Assembly (NCBI GenBank): GCA_036822015.1
Contig: DAISIL010000075.1
Span: forward strand, 1-12,045
DNA: 12,045 bases
Source: DAISIL01 sp036822015
Lineage (GTDB): Bacteria > Bacteroidota > Bacteroidia > Cytophagales > Bernardetiaceae
Reading direction: 5' to 3'
Positions within the stretch are counted from its first letter, which is position 1; each line of letters starts with the position of its first letter. The position numbers and the translations under genes are program-made. Shown piece after piece: positions 1 to 6,290 of this stretch. Below the pieces are notes generated by a model, which did not search any database, was not told the origin of the DNA, and saw only the letters and a program-made list of their open reading frames with translations.

Positions 1-114
1 CCCCGAAGGATTGATTGTTTCATAATCTTGAGAGTAGGCGGTTGTATTAGCACCAAAAGACAAAAGCACAAGCATAACTGCTTGCACACCCAACAAAGCA
101 AAAAACTTTTTCAT
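1..114 (-). CDS. Secreted protein of unknown function, N-terminal fragment
   Basis: Reading the minus strand from the ATG at 114 gives 38 codons that stay open to the window edge, so the gene is cut at its 3' end. The N-terminus is a textbook Sec signal peptide: M-K-K, a hydrophobic core (FALLGVQAVMLVLLSF, residues 5-20), then a polar stretch ending TAYSQ with likely cleavage after Gln29 and a mature start at DYE. Ending a signal peptide in Q is common in Bacteroidota exported proteins. The mature part visible (about 9 residues) is too short to assign a family. It is divergent from the oxidoreductase gene at 303. A TAnnTTTG element 63 bp upstream of the start supports this ATG. Confidence 0.7.
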   Translation of the reverse strand, partial: MKKFFALLGVQAVMLVLLSFGANTTAYSQDYETINPSG

Positions 115-152
115 AAAAAACAAAATTAAAAGGTGAGAAAAGTGATTTTTAT

Positions 153-172
153 GTGAATATTATTTTATTCAC
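153..172. promoter_or_regulatory. 7-bp inverted repeat at the predicted transcription start
   Basis: GTGAATA (153-159) and TATTCAC (166-172) form a perfect inverted repeat around a 6-base AT spacer. It overlaps the expected start site of the minus-strand promoter whose -7 box is at 177-184. It could be an operator for a dimeric repressor or a hairpin at the 5' end of the mRNA. The surrounding DNA is very AT-rich, so chance is possible. Confidence 0.35.
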
Positions 173-176
173 AAAA

Positions 177-184
177 CAAAGTTA
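177..184 (-). promoter_or_regulatory. Bacteroidota -7 promoter element for the 114..1 gene
   Basis: On the minus strand this is TAACTTTG, an exact match to the Bacteroidota sigma-70 type -7 consensus TAnnTTTG. It sits 62 bases upstream of the ATG of the secreted protein. A clear TTG at the usual -33 spacing is not visible; the closest candidate on that side is TGTTAA at about 205-210. The expected transcription start is near 170. Confidence 0.5.
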
Positions 185-204
185 TTTTTTTTTTCGCCAA
201 ATTA

Positions 205-222
205 TTAACATTCTTTAACATT
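205..222. repeat. Pair of 8-bp direct repeats one helical turn apart
   Basis: TTAACATT occurs at 205-212 and again at 215-222, a 10-bp centre spacing that puts both copies on the same face of the helix. They lie about 35-50 bases upstream of the predicted start site of the minus-strand gene, and about 80 bases upstream of the ATG at 303. That is a plausible place for an activator, but the match is short and the region is AT-rich. Confidence 0.25.
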
Positions 223-302
223 ACTCAACTGCTGGACAAAACGCTAGATGATCTTTGCTTATTTTTTCTTAGTTTTACTTCAAACCCACTTACATTTTTC
301 AG

Positions 303-1298
303 ATGACCAACTTCCGAGCTTACCGAGTCCATGAAAACACCGACGGCACTTTTAGCCACGGTATCGAAACACGTTCCATCGACGATCTCCCAGCAGGTGA
401 AGTCCTGATACGGGTACATTATGCTGGACTGAACTACAAAGATGCCCTCTCGGCCAGGGGCAACAAAGGCGTTACGCGCCGCTACCCTCATACACCAGGC
501 ATAGATGCCGCAGGTGCCGTAGTGAGTAGTCAAGTAGCTGACTTTGAGGAAGGACAGGAGGTAATCGTAACCAGCTATGACCTGGGCATGAACACCGATG
601 GCGGTTTTGGGGAGTATATCCGCGTGCCGGCTGCCTGGATAGTCCCGAAGCCCAACACGCTCTCCCTTGCCCAAAGTATGATCCTGGGAACGGCAGGTTT
701 TACGGCGGCCCTGGCATTGCACCAACTGCTCAAAAACGGGCAAGACCCCGCCCAGGGAGGCATCCTCGTTACGGGAGCTACAGGCGGCGTAGGCAGCATG
801 GCTGTCGGGATGCTGGCCCAGGCGGGCTTTTCGGTGCTGGCCCTGACCGGCAAAACAGATGCCCATGACTACCTACACACCCTCGGAGCGACGGAGATTT
901 TGCCCCGTGAAGCAGCCCAAGACGAGAGCAAACGCCCGCTGCTCAAGCCCCAATGGGCCGGTGCCATCGACACCGTGGGTGGGTCCATCCTGGCAACGGC
1001 ACTCAAAGCCTGCTCTCGCCACGGCAACGTAGCTGCCTGTGGACTAGTCCTTTCCCCCCAACTCCAAACGACCGTTTTTCCGTTCATCCTCAATGGCATC
1101 AACTTGTTGGGCATCGACTCGGAGCGTTGTCCCATGCCCTTGCGCCGCCAACTCTGGCAGCACATGGCCACCGATTGGCGTATCCCCGTCCTGGACGAGC
1201 TGGCCCTTTTTGCTCCCCTCCAAGACCTCGACACACACATTGAGCGCATCCTCAAAGGGCAAGTGCGCGGGCGCGTCGTCGTGGATTTGACGAAATAA
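303..1298 (+). CDS. yhdH: YhdH/YhfP-family quinone oxidoreductase (acrylyl-CoA reductase AcuI type)
   Basis: The 331-residue protein is a zinc-independent medium-chain dehydrogenase/reductase, close to the roughly 325 residues of E. coli YhdH. It has the GroES-like N-terminal domain with the family motif LNYKDAL (43-49) and PGIDAAG (65-71). A Rossmann nucleotide-binding loop follows: VTGATGGVGSMAVGML (156-171). Near residues 268-278 is LLGIDSERCPM, a conserved YhdH/YhfP segment. Family members such as AcuI reduce acryloyl-CoA to propionyl-CoA with NADPH in the cytoplasm, protecting against this electrophile. The exact substrate here is inferred from family only. The ATG at 303 starts directly at the conserved fold, and no Shine-Dalgarno is seen. 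It is a single gene, separated from the next by a 21-bp repeat and a terminator-like hairpin. Confidence 0.9.
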   Translation: MTNFRAYRVHENTDGTFSHGIETRSIDDLPAGEVLIRVHYAGLNYKDALSARGNKGVTRRYPHTPGIDAAGAVVSSQVADFEEGQEVIVTSYDLGMNTDGGFGEYIRVPAAWIVPKPNTLSLAQSMILGTAGFTAALALHQLLKNGQDPAQGGILVTGATGGVGSMAVGMLAQAGFSVLALTGKTDAHDYLHTLGATEILPREAAQDESKRPLLKPQWAGAIDTVGGSILATALKACSRHGNVAACGLVLSPQLQTTVFPFILNGINLLGIDSERCPMPLRRQLWQHMATDWRIPVLDELALFAPLQDLDTHIERILKGQVRGRVVVDLTK

Positions 1299-1302
1299 AA
1301 TT

Positions 1303-1356
1303 TACGCTCACACAACCGAAACCTACACTCACACAACCGAAACCTACGCTCACACA
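1303..1356. repeat. 21-bp tandem repeat, about 2.6 copies
   Basis: Directly after the yhdH stop codon a 21-bp unit beginning TACGCTCACACAACC is repeated: copy 1 at 1303-1323, copy 2 at 1324-1344 (one G-to-A change), and a partial copy of 12 bases at 1345-1356. The unit length is seven codons, but no reading frame through it belongs to a credible gene. It lies in the leader region ahead of the TSUP gene. Its function is unknown. Confidence 0.85.
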
Positions 1357-1386
1357 TTGCTCCCCACACACAAGAGAGAAATAGCG

Positions 1387-1394
1387 TATTTTTG
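1387..1394 (+). promoter_or_regulatory. Possible -7 promoter element upstream of the TSUP gene
   Basis: TATTTTTG matches the Bacteroidota TAnnTTTG consensus exactly. A start near 1400 would give a leader of about 100 bases before the ATG at 1503. The nearest upstream TTG (1357-1359) is 27 bases away, longer than the usual 19-23, so the promoter is only moderately supported. Confidence 0.4.
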
Positions 1395-1451
1395 AGATGT
1401 TCTTGTAAGTCTCCCTTTTCATCAAGAGCTAAATTGAGTCATATCGTCCGG

Positions 1452-1488
1452 ACAACCTGTATCACCTTGGTACGGGTTGTTTTTTTTT
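1452..1488 (+). terminator. Intrinsic terminator hairpin just before the TSUP start codon
   Basis: ACAACCTGTA (1452-1461) pairs with TACGGGTTGT (1471-1480) over 10 positions, with one T-G wobble and a 9-base loop. The stem is followed at once by a run of nine T residues (1480-1488). This is a standard Rho-independent terminator on the plus strand. It could simply end yhdH transcription, but it lies only 14 bases before the ATG at 1503 and downstream of the possible promoter at 1387. It may therefore act as an attenuator of the TSUP gene. Confidence 0.75.
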
Positions 1489-1502
1489 GTGTAGTTTCGG
1501 CC

Positions 1503-2288
1503 ATGGATAGTGCAGCGTTCTTCGATTATGGGCTGCTTCTGGTAGCTGGTCTTTTGGCGGGTGGCATCAATACCCTTGCCGGCAATGGCTCCGTGATTAC
1601 GCTCTCCTCCTTGCGCTTCCTGGGGCAACCCATGGACATCGCCAATGGCACCAACCGCGTGGGGGTCTTGATACAGAGTACGGTAGCTTTGGTGAGCTAC
1701 TGGCGAGAAGCTAAGGTGCGCCTGGAGGGCAAAGACTGGCTCATCGCCTGGGCAGTCGTGGGGGGCCTGGGCGGGACGTGGCTGGCCGTCGTCGTTGATC
1801 CTCTGGCTCTGGAGCGCAGCATCGGTATCCTGATGATCGGGATGCTGGTCTTGATCCTCAACAACCCCAAGGCCTGGCTCTCCAAGCACGGCAACAGCCA
1901 TCCACCCTTGCGCCATCCGCTGGTCTTGAGCCTCATGTATGCCGGCATCGGTTTTTATGCGGGCTACGTACAGGCAGGCGTGGGGATCATCCTGCTCGTA
2001 GGGCTGGTGGCCGGGGCGGGCTACTCACTCACCAAAGCCAATGCCCTCAAGCTGATCGTCGTTGTGGCGGTGAACTTTCCGGCCTTGTTCATTTTTTGGT
2101 ACAACGATCAGGTACACTGGCTGCCCGGGCTGGTACTGGCAGCGGGGCAGAGCCTGAGTGCGCGTTGGAGTGTGCGCTTTGCGGTGCATCACCCAAAAGC
2201 CAATTTTTGGATACGCAACCTGCTTATCTTGATTGTCCTGATCGCCATTGTGCGTTTCTTACGACTTTACGAAACCATCACCTTTTAA
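1503..2288 (+). CDS. TSUP (TauE/SafE) family membrane transporter
   Basis: From the ATG at 1503 the protein has 261 residues and is almost entirely hydrophobic, with about 7-8 membrane segments. It shows the internal duplication typical of the 4-toluene sulfonate/sulfite uptake-or-export (TSUP, formerly DUF81) family. The first half has AGGINTLAGNGSVITL (19-34), the second GYVQAGVGIILLVGLVAG (154-171) followed by ANALKL. Family members move sulfite, sulfoacetate or related organosulfur anions across the inner membrane; the substrate cannot be read from the sequence. An in-frame TTG at 1392 would extend the protein by 37 residues, but that extension crosses the terminator hairpin and has no family character, so the ATG is preferred. 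cruF follows 35 bases downstream and may be cotranscribed. No sulfur-metabolism gene is adjacent. Confidence 0.85.
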   Translation: MDSAAFFDYGLLLVAGLLAGGINTLAGNGSVITLSSLRFLGQPMDIANGTNRVGVLIQSTVALVSYWREAKVRLEGKDWLIAWAVVGGLGGTWLAVVVDPLALERSIGILMIGMLVLILNNPKAWLSKHGNSHPPLRHPLVLSLMYAGIGFYAGYVQAGVGIILLVGLVAGAGYSLTKANALKLIVVVAVNFPALFIFWYNDQVHWLPGLVLAAGQSLSARWSVRFAVHHPKANFWIRNLLILIVLIAIVRFLRLYETITF

Positions 2289-2320
2289 CGAAGGTTTCAC
2301 AAAGATACCATCACGCTTTT
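2274..2320. repeat. Imperfect direct repeat across the TSUP/cruF junction
   Basis: ACCATCACCTTTT (2274-2286) recurs as ACCATCACGCTTTT (2307-2320), offset by 33 bases with a single inserted G. The first copy encodes the last codons of the TSUP gene; the second lies just before the cruF start. GAAACC (2271-2276) and GGTTTC (2293-2298) also form a short inverted repeat here. It may be a small local duplication or chance. Confidence 0.35.
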
Positions 2321-2323
2321 TGA

Positions 2324-2959
2324 ATGTCGGCTACGCTTCGTTTTGCGATTGGATTGAGTTTGGCGATGCACTTTTTTGGGGCATTGGCGATGTGTTGGGA
2401 GGTCTCTCGTCCCATTTTTTTGGCTTTGACCCCCCTCAACTTGTTGCTATCAGCAGCGGGTTTGTTGTTTTTTCAGGATAGAAAAAACTATGGTCAATTT
2501 TTGAAATACTTCGGCACCATCGCCCTGCTCGGCTATCTGGTCGAGGTGGCCGGCGTTCAGACGGGCGCCATCTTTGGCCAGTACACCTACGGCACACCCC
2601 TTGGCCCCAAACTTTGGGATGTCCCGCCTTTGATCGGTCTCAACTGGGCTATCCTCGTTGTACTTGTGGGGCGTTGGGTAGTGCGCCTTCGCTGGAACCC
2701 CTGGCTGGCTAGCAGCCTCTCGGCACTCTTGCTGGTGCTAATGGATGTCTTGATCGAACCCGTAGCCATCTCGCTGGGTTGGTGGACGTGGGCCCAGGAA
2801 AGCGTCCCTCTCCAAAACTACGCCGCCTGGTACGTAATCGCCTGGGCTTTTGCGTGGCTATACTTTCGGGCGCGTTTGCCTGCGGGCAATCCCTTCGCCA
2901 ATGCCCTGCTGGCTGGGCAGCTTATCTTCTTTGTGCTTTACAACCTCCTGGGGCGATAG
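2324..2959 (+). CDS. cruF: CruF-like carotenoid biosynthesis membrane protein
   Basis: The 211-residue protein is a multi-span membrane protein of the carotenoid biosynthesis family (DUF422). CruF members hydrate the 1',2' double bond of gamma-carotene-type carotenoids to give 1'-hydroxy products. Visible signatures are EVAGVQTGAIFGQYTYG (74-90) and LGPKLWDVPPLIGLNW (93-108). Further along are the acidic-helix motif DVLIEPVA with LGWWTW (141-156) and PLQNYAAWY (162-170). Hydrophobic spans are at about 5-25, 33-50, 62-80, 103-120, 128-150, 166-182 and 192-209. The length is typical for the short bacterial form. No other carotenoid gene (crtB, crtI, crtY, cruG) is in the window, so the pathway must be completed elsewhere. 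Its last 22 bases overlap the 3' end of the opposite-strand barrel gene. Confidence 0.82.
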   Translation: MSATLRFAIGLSLAMHFFGALAMCWEVSRPIFLALTPLNLLLSAAGLLFFQDRKNYGQFLKYFGTIALLGYLVEVAGVQTGAIFGQYTYGTPLGPKLWDVPPLIGLNWAILVVLVGRWVVRLRWNPWLASSLSALLLVLMDVLIEPVAISLGWWTWAQESVPLQNYAAWYVIAWAFAWLYFRARLPAGNPFANALLAGQLIFFVLYNLLGR

Positions 2960-3669
2960 CTTTGGTAGCCCATCACGATCCCCAGGCGCAGCAGCGTACC
3001 TTCGTAAGCATGATCGAGCCAGTCGATGTCGTTGTGGGGACGAGGGCGGGCAGGGGTATAGCTCGTCTGGACGCTGCTAAAACGCCTGTTGAGGATCAAG
3101 TAGATGTCCACGAACAGCCCATCGCCTAAGGATGAACGACTTCCCACCCAAAGCCCGAGATCAAAGCGCGTGATCTGATCCTCGAAAGTATCCAGCCCGG
3201 GGCGCAGATACGTCAAGCCGTCTTGCACAAACGAGACCCAGCCGGCATCCTCAAACTTGCGCTTGATCCGGTGTAGCCCCAGCGTCCCGCCTACATACAG
3301 CGTGCCGTTTTCATCCCGCCCAAAGGGTCTCAAGACCGGATATTTGATCCCCGTCTCTAAGCCCCAACCCGACATCCGGTCGTAGCGATACAGGAGCGAG
3401 GTCTGCCCGCTGATAAATCGGTTCAAATCCTGGCTACGGGAGTCGGTGTAGCCCTGGCTGAGGCCCGAATAAAAGACCGGCGCGGCGAGCCACCGCGAAC
3501 GCCCCAAAAAAGACAAAGGCCCCTCAAACTCTATCCGTGTGGCGTTGTGCAACAAAGGCAAGGGCGCAAAGCCCGCCGAATACGCAACCGTATCCGGGCT
3601 TTGCGCCCGTATGATCGTGCCACCCAAAAGCAGCCCCAAAAATACACTCAACAAAAAAATATGCCTCAT
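2938..3669 (-). CDS. Putative outer-membrane beta-barrel or secreted protein, unknown function
   Basis: The 243-residue protein begins with a clear Sec signal peptide (MRHIFLLSVFLGLLLGGTII, then RAQ, cleavage probably after Gln23). The mature part alternates short aromatic/hydrophobic strands with polar, glycine-rich turns: WLAAPVFYSGLSQGY, TSLLYRYDRMSGWGLETGIKY, LYVGGTLGLHRI and FDLGLWVGSRSSLGDGLFVDIYLIL. It ends in LLRLGIVMGYQSYRP. This pattern suggests 8-10 strands of a small outer-membrane barrel, but I do not recognise a named family. It is the last gene of a three-gene minus-strand unit, starting 10 bases after the second LVIVD lipoprotein gene stops. Its 3' end overlaps cruF by 22 bases tail-to-tail. 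The barrel assignment is inference from sequence texture. Confidence 0.7.
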   Translation of the reverse strand: MRHIFLLSVFLGLLLGGTIIRAQSPDTVAYSAGFAPLPLLHNATRIEFEGPLSFLGRSRWLAAPVFYSGLSQGYTDSRSQDLNRFISGQTSLLYRYDRMSGWGLETGIKYPVLRPFGRDENGTLYVGGTLGLHRIKRKFEDAGWVSFVQDGLTYLRPGLDTFEDQITRFDLGLWVGSRSSLGDGLFVDIYLILNRRFSSVQTSYTPARPRPHNDIDWLDHAYEGTLLRLGIVMGYQSYRPRRL

Positions 3670-3679
3670 CTATACAGCT

Positions 3680-4525
3680 TTATCGCTTCACCAGGATACT
3701 ACTCACGTACTCCAGGTCGTGGCCACGGATGTCGTACTGATGAAATCCATCGTCGGCCGTGATGAGCAACGATTGTGCCAGGGGGATGACATCATAAGCG
3801 GGGATGTTGTAAAAATTGACCTGCTCGAGGGCAGCAGGATTGCTGCGGTCATAGACCTTCAAACCGGCATCACACACATAGAGCATGTTACCCCACAAAC
3901 CCAGCCCCTCGGGGCTTTCCATGTCGTAGTTGGCGATGGGGATAGGCCTGCGTAGGTCTTGCAGATCAAAGACAATCAACTGATTCGCCGAAACAACCGT
4001 CGTTGCAAAATTACCATCCGGGCATTGGGCTTGAGCTTTGAGGGTCAGGAACGCAAACTGCCCATCCGATACCACAGGATCGTTTAAGTCCCAGACATCA
4101 AAAGGCACCTCCTGTGTCCCCGGGCAACGCACCGCGTCGCGGTGGCGATATTCGGACAAAAACTCGGGATTGCCGTTGCGCTGGATGGAGTAGATCAACA
4201 TACCGTCTTGCGAACCGATGAACAACGTCGTATCGCGGGCAAAGATCGTCTCAATGCTTTGTCCGATCTGTTGGCGCGTCGTTAGGCGCGGCCGGTCGGG
4301 CGATGAAATATCAAAAACGTTCAGGGACTGCGGCGTAACGGTATAAAGAAAATTTCCCGAGACGGTAAAACGCGCCCAGGAGCCACCCTGCCCATCGGAT
4401 GGATTCAGGTTGGAGGAGAAGTCGCCTTCGGCAAAAAATGCACTGTCGTTCTCGCTGCTGCATTGTGTCAGGAGGAACAAGGCCGCTGCATAAATCAAAA
4501 ATCGAAAGGTAAAGATATTTTTCAT
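3680..4525 (-). CDS. LVIVD-repeat lipoprotein (longer of a tandem pair)
   Basis: Starting at the ATG at 4525 the protein has 281 residues. The signal is lipoprotein-like: MKNIFTFRFL, a hydrophobic core, then LFLLTQC with Cys22 as the likely lipidated residue. Gln at -1 is not the usual Gly/Ala/Ser, so lipidation is probable but not certain. The body has repeats of the LVIVD type (beta-strand ending in a V-F/Y-D motif, then a short proline-containing turn). They are LNVFDISSPDRPRL (68-81), MLIYSIQRNGNPEFL (109-123), LIVFDLQDLRRPIPI (183-197) and LKVYDRSNPAALEQV (222-236). Such repeats build beta-propeller-like surface proteins in Bacteroidota; no enzymatic residue is evident. Cys134 and Cys168 might form a disulfide. 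An open frame continues upstream to 4711 but overlaps the previous gene and lacks a signal. It sits 25 bases after the smaller LVIVD gene and 10 before the barrel gene. Confidence 0.85.
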   Translation of the reverse strand: MKNIFTFRFLIYAAALFLLTQCSSENDSAFFAEGDFSSNLNPSDGQGGSWARFTVSGNFLYTVTPQSLNVFDISSPDRPRLTTRQQIGQSIETIFARDTTLFIGSQDGMLIYSIQRNGNPEFLSEYRHRDAVRCPGTQEVPFDVWDLNDPVVSDGQFAFLTLKAQAQCPDGNFATTVVSANQLIVFDLQDLRRPIPIANYDMESPEGLGLWGNMLYVCDAGLKVYDRSNPAALEQVNFYNIPAYDVIPLAQSLLITADDGFHQYDIRGHDLEYVSSILVKR

Positions 4526-4550
4526 GGTCTTTGGATGAGTGAGATGGAAA

Positions 4551-5075
4551 TTATTGATCGTTGGGCTGCCAACCGACAATGACCGTATTGGGCGGGCGCG
4601 ACGCAAGGCTAAATGCCGGCGGGACGCTACGCAAATCCGGCGGCGGGAGTTCGGGGAAGACATCGCGCCCACGATGCACCACCTGCGGGGCTTCGGGCCG
4701 GAAGAGATCAATCACGAGTAGATCCGTACCGTTATCGGCATACAGCTGCCCAGCCTTAACGGCCATATCGAGGTTGCCCGGAATCCGGAAGAAACCCACA
4801 GGGCGGGGGTTGCGGCGGTCGCTGTTGTCGATGATATGCAGGCCTTGGTAGCGTTCGTTGAGCAAGATATAGGGGCCAAAGGAGTAGAGTTTGCCTGGGC
4901 GTTCTACGGGACGGGCAGGCAAGAACCCGATGCTGGACTCCATCTCACTTTTGTCCATCAGGATCGGCACAAAACTGGTCTCGGGTTCGATCCAGACACC
5001 TATCTCCTGGCTGCTTTCATCCTGGCATGCCAGCAGGGGCAAACAAAACAAGAACAGATACCATATTTTTTTCAT
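4551..5075 (-). CDS. Short LVIVD-repeat lipoprotein
   Basis: The 174-residue protein starts at the ATG at 5075 with a clean lipoprotein signal: MKKIWYLFLFCLPLLAC, lipobox L-L-A-C, Cys17. After an acidic linker comes GKLYSFGPYILLNERYQGLHIIDNS and then two LVIVD-type units, LHIIDNSDRRNPRPVGFF (79-96) and LLVIDLFRPEAPQVV (119-133). The part around residues 60-125 resembles Bacteroidota proteins annotated as LVIVD repeat-containing, which often occur as adjacent pairs like this. The C-terminus is proline-rich and ends in NTVIVGWQ, so it looks naturally complete rather than truncated. Its role is unknown; it is likely anchored in the outer membrane. It is the first gene of the three-gene unit 5075-2938 and is divergent from the patatin gene. 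An upstream in-frame TTG at 5192 was rejected because it lies before the signal peptide. Confidence 0.83.
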   Translation of the reverse strand: MKKIWYLFLFCLPLLACQDESSQEIGVWIEPETSFVPILMDKSEMESSIGFLPARPVERPGKLYSFGPYILLNERYQGLHIIDNSDRRNPRPVGFFRIPGNLDMAVKAGQLYADNGTDLLVIDLFRPEAPQVVHRGRDVFPELPPPDLRSVPPAFSLASRPPNTVIVGWQPNDQ

Positions 5076-5174
5076 GGGCTTTAACATTGGTCTTTGTGGG
5101 TATTGTCGTTTTTTTGGGGGGTAGAGTTGCATGGCACAACCAAAAAAACTAATTTGGGAGCAAAATTTATATCC
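5076..5174. promoter_or_regulatory. Divergent promoter region between the LVIVD operon and the patatin gene
   Basis: The 99-bp gap separates two divergent start codons, so it should hold promoters for both. I found no exact TAnnTTTG element on either strand. The closest is TAATTTG (one base short) on the plus strand about 20-25 bases before the patatin ATG. A T7-G6 run near 5109-5121 is the only other notable feature. Confidence 0.4.
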
Positions 5175-6242
5175 ATGTCCAGACCCACGCAAAAAAACAC
5201 ACGCCTAACCCGCATCCTATCCCTGGATGGCGGCGGCATTCGGGGCATTTTACCTGGCCAGGTGCTGGTGTCCCTCGAAAAGAAACTGCAACAAAAATCC
5301 GGCGATCCTACGGTACGGGTCGCTGACTATTTCGATTTTTTTGCGGGTACGAGTACGGGCGGTATCCTGACCTGTGCCTTGCTTGCCCCCGACACCCAAT
5401 CGCCGCCTCGCTCCCGCTACTCGGCCGCCGATGCCGTCGATATTTATCTCGAGCATGGCAGCGAGATTTTTTCGATTCCGTTTTGGCACAAAGTCCGAAC
5501 AGGCAAAGGCGTATTTGAAGAAAAGTTTCCCCACGAAGCCCTCGAACGCACGCTGCACAAGTACTTTGGCGACCTGCGTTTGAGTGAGCTGTTGCGCCCT
5601 TGCCTGATTAGTGCGTATGATGTCCAGCGCGGCAAGCCCCATTTTTTTAACCAGTACAAAGCCGTAGAATCTGTCAGGCAGGGCAACCTCGGGTACGACT
5701 TTTATGTCCGCGATGTGGCCCGGGCCACCTCTGCGGCCCCGACGTATTTTGAGGTCTCGCTGGTGCGCTCCCTTTCTGGGGTCGATTATCCGCTCATCGA
5801 CGGGGGTGTCTTTGCCAACAACCCCACCTTGTGTGCCTACTCGAGTGCGCGTCAGATCAGCTTTGGCTCCCGCAAGCAACTGCCGGCAGCCGCAGAAATG
5901 CTGATCTTGTCCATCGGTACGGGTGCTACGAACAAATCCTACGCCTTTGATTCGGTCAAGAAATGGGGGATGGTCGAGTGGATTCGCCCCGTGATCGACG
6001 TGATGATGGACGGAGTAGCCAAGACGGTTGATTATCAGCTTCGCCAAATCTACGATGCCGTCGAACGCCCCCAACAGTACTTGCGCATTGATCCCACACT
6101 GGGCGATGCCACCCCCGATATGGACAACGCCACCCCGAGAAACCTCAACGCCCTGCGCTCGGCAGGTATCGAGACGGCCGAAAAATACGACTGGGAACTC
6201 GAGCAGTTCGCGGATCGGCTCATCAATGATACCATTGACTAA
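5175..6242 (+). CDS. Patatin-like phospholipase
   Basis: The 355-residue protein is a patatin-family lipid acyl hydrolase with the complete Ser-Asp catalytic apparatus. It has the oxyanion-hole loop DGGGIRG (18-24), the nucleophile elbow GTSTGG (58-63, Ser60), and the DGG motif (209-211, Asp209) followed by VFANNP. RDVARATSAAPTYF (179-192) and LSIGTG (245-250) are also typical of the family. These enzymes hydrolyse acyl ester bonds of phospholipids or galactolipids. No signal peptide or membrane segment is present, so it probably acts in the cytoplasm or at the inner membrane face. The ATG at 5175 was chosen because the conserved domain starts at residue 12 and the upstream extension has no family features. 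The gene stands alone, divergent from the LVIVD operon and 48 bases before the TRAP binding protein. Confidence 0.93.
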   Translation: MSRPTQKNTRLTRILSLDGGGIRGILPGQVLVSLEKKLQQKSGDPTVRVADYFDFFAGTSTGGILTCALLAPDTQSPPRSRYSAADAVDIYLEHGSEIFSIPFWHKVRTGKGVFEEKFPHEALERTLHKYFGDLRLSELLRPCLISAYDVQRGKPHFFNQYKAVESVRQGNLGYDFYVRDVARATSAAPTYFEVSLVRSLSGVDYPLIDGGVFANNPTLCAYSSARQISFGSRKQLPAAAEMLILSIGTGATNKSYAFDSVKKWGMVEWIRPVIDVMMDGVAKTVDYQLRQIYDAVERPQQYLRIDPTLGDATPDMDNATPRNLNALRSAGIETAEKYDWELEQFADRLINDTID

Positions 6243-6290
6243 TACACTTTTACTCACACACACATCACCTACACCAACTTATTTTGACCT

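Noticed and set aside
225..866. Open frame of 213 codons antisense to the start of yhdH
   Set aside because: No family features; it runs through a promoter region and a strongly conserved coding gene on the opposite strand.
1303..1356. CRISPR array
   Set aside because: The 21-bp units are directly adjacent with no spacers, and no cas gene is present.
1392..1502. TTG start extending the TSUP protein by 37 residues
   Set aside because: The extension crosses a terminator hairpin and T-run and lacks family similarity; the ATG at 1503 starts the first membrane segment properly.
4526..4711. N-terminal extension of the longer LVIVD gene, or fusion of the two LVIVD genes
   Set aside because: The upstream frame overlaps the other LVIVD gene in a different frame and encodes Arg-rich non-family sequence. 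Each gene has its own lipoprotein signal, so they are two genes and not a split one.
5175..6242. Patatin as a CapV-type CBASS defence effector
   Set aside because: No CD-NTase, Cap2/Cap3 or other CBASS gene is adjacent; neighbours are a lipoprotein operon and a TRAP binding protein. The protein is better described as a stand-alone patatin-like phospholipase.
5250..6263. 337-codon open frame antisense to the patatin gene
   Set aside because: It has no recognisable domain, signal or family motif and mirrors the codon structure of a clearly conserved gene on the other strand.
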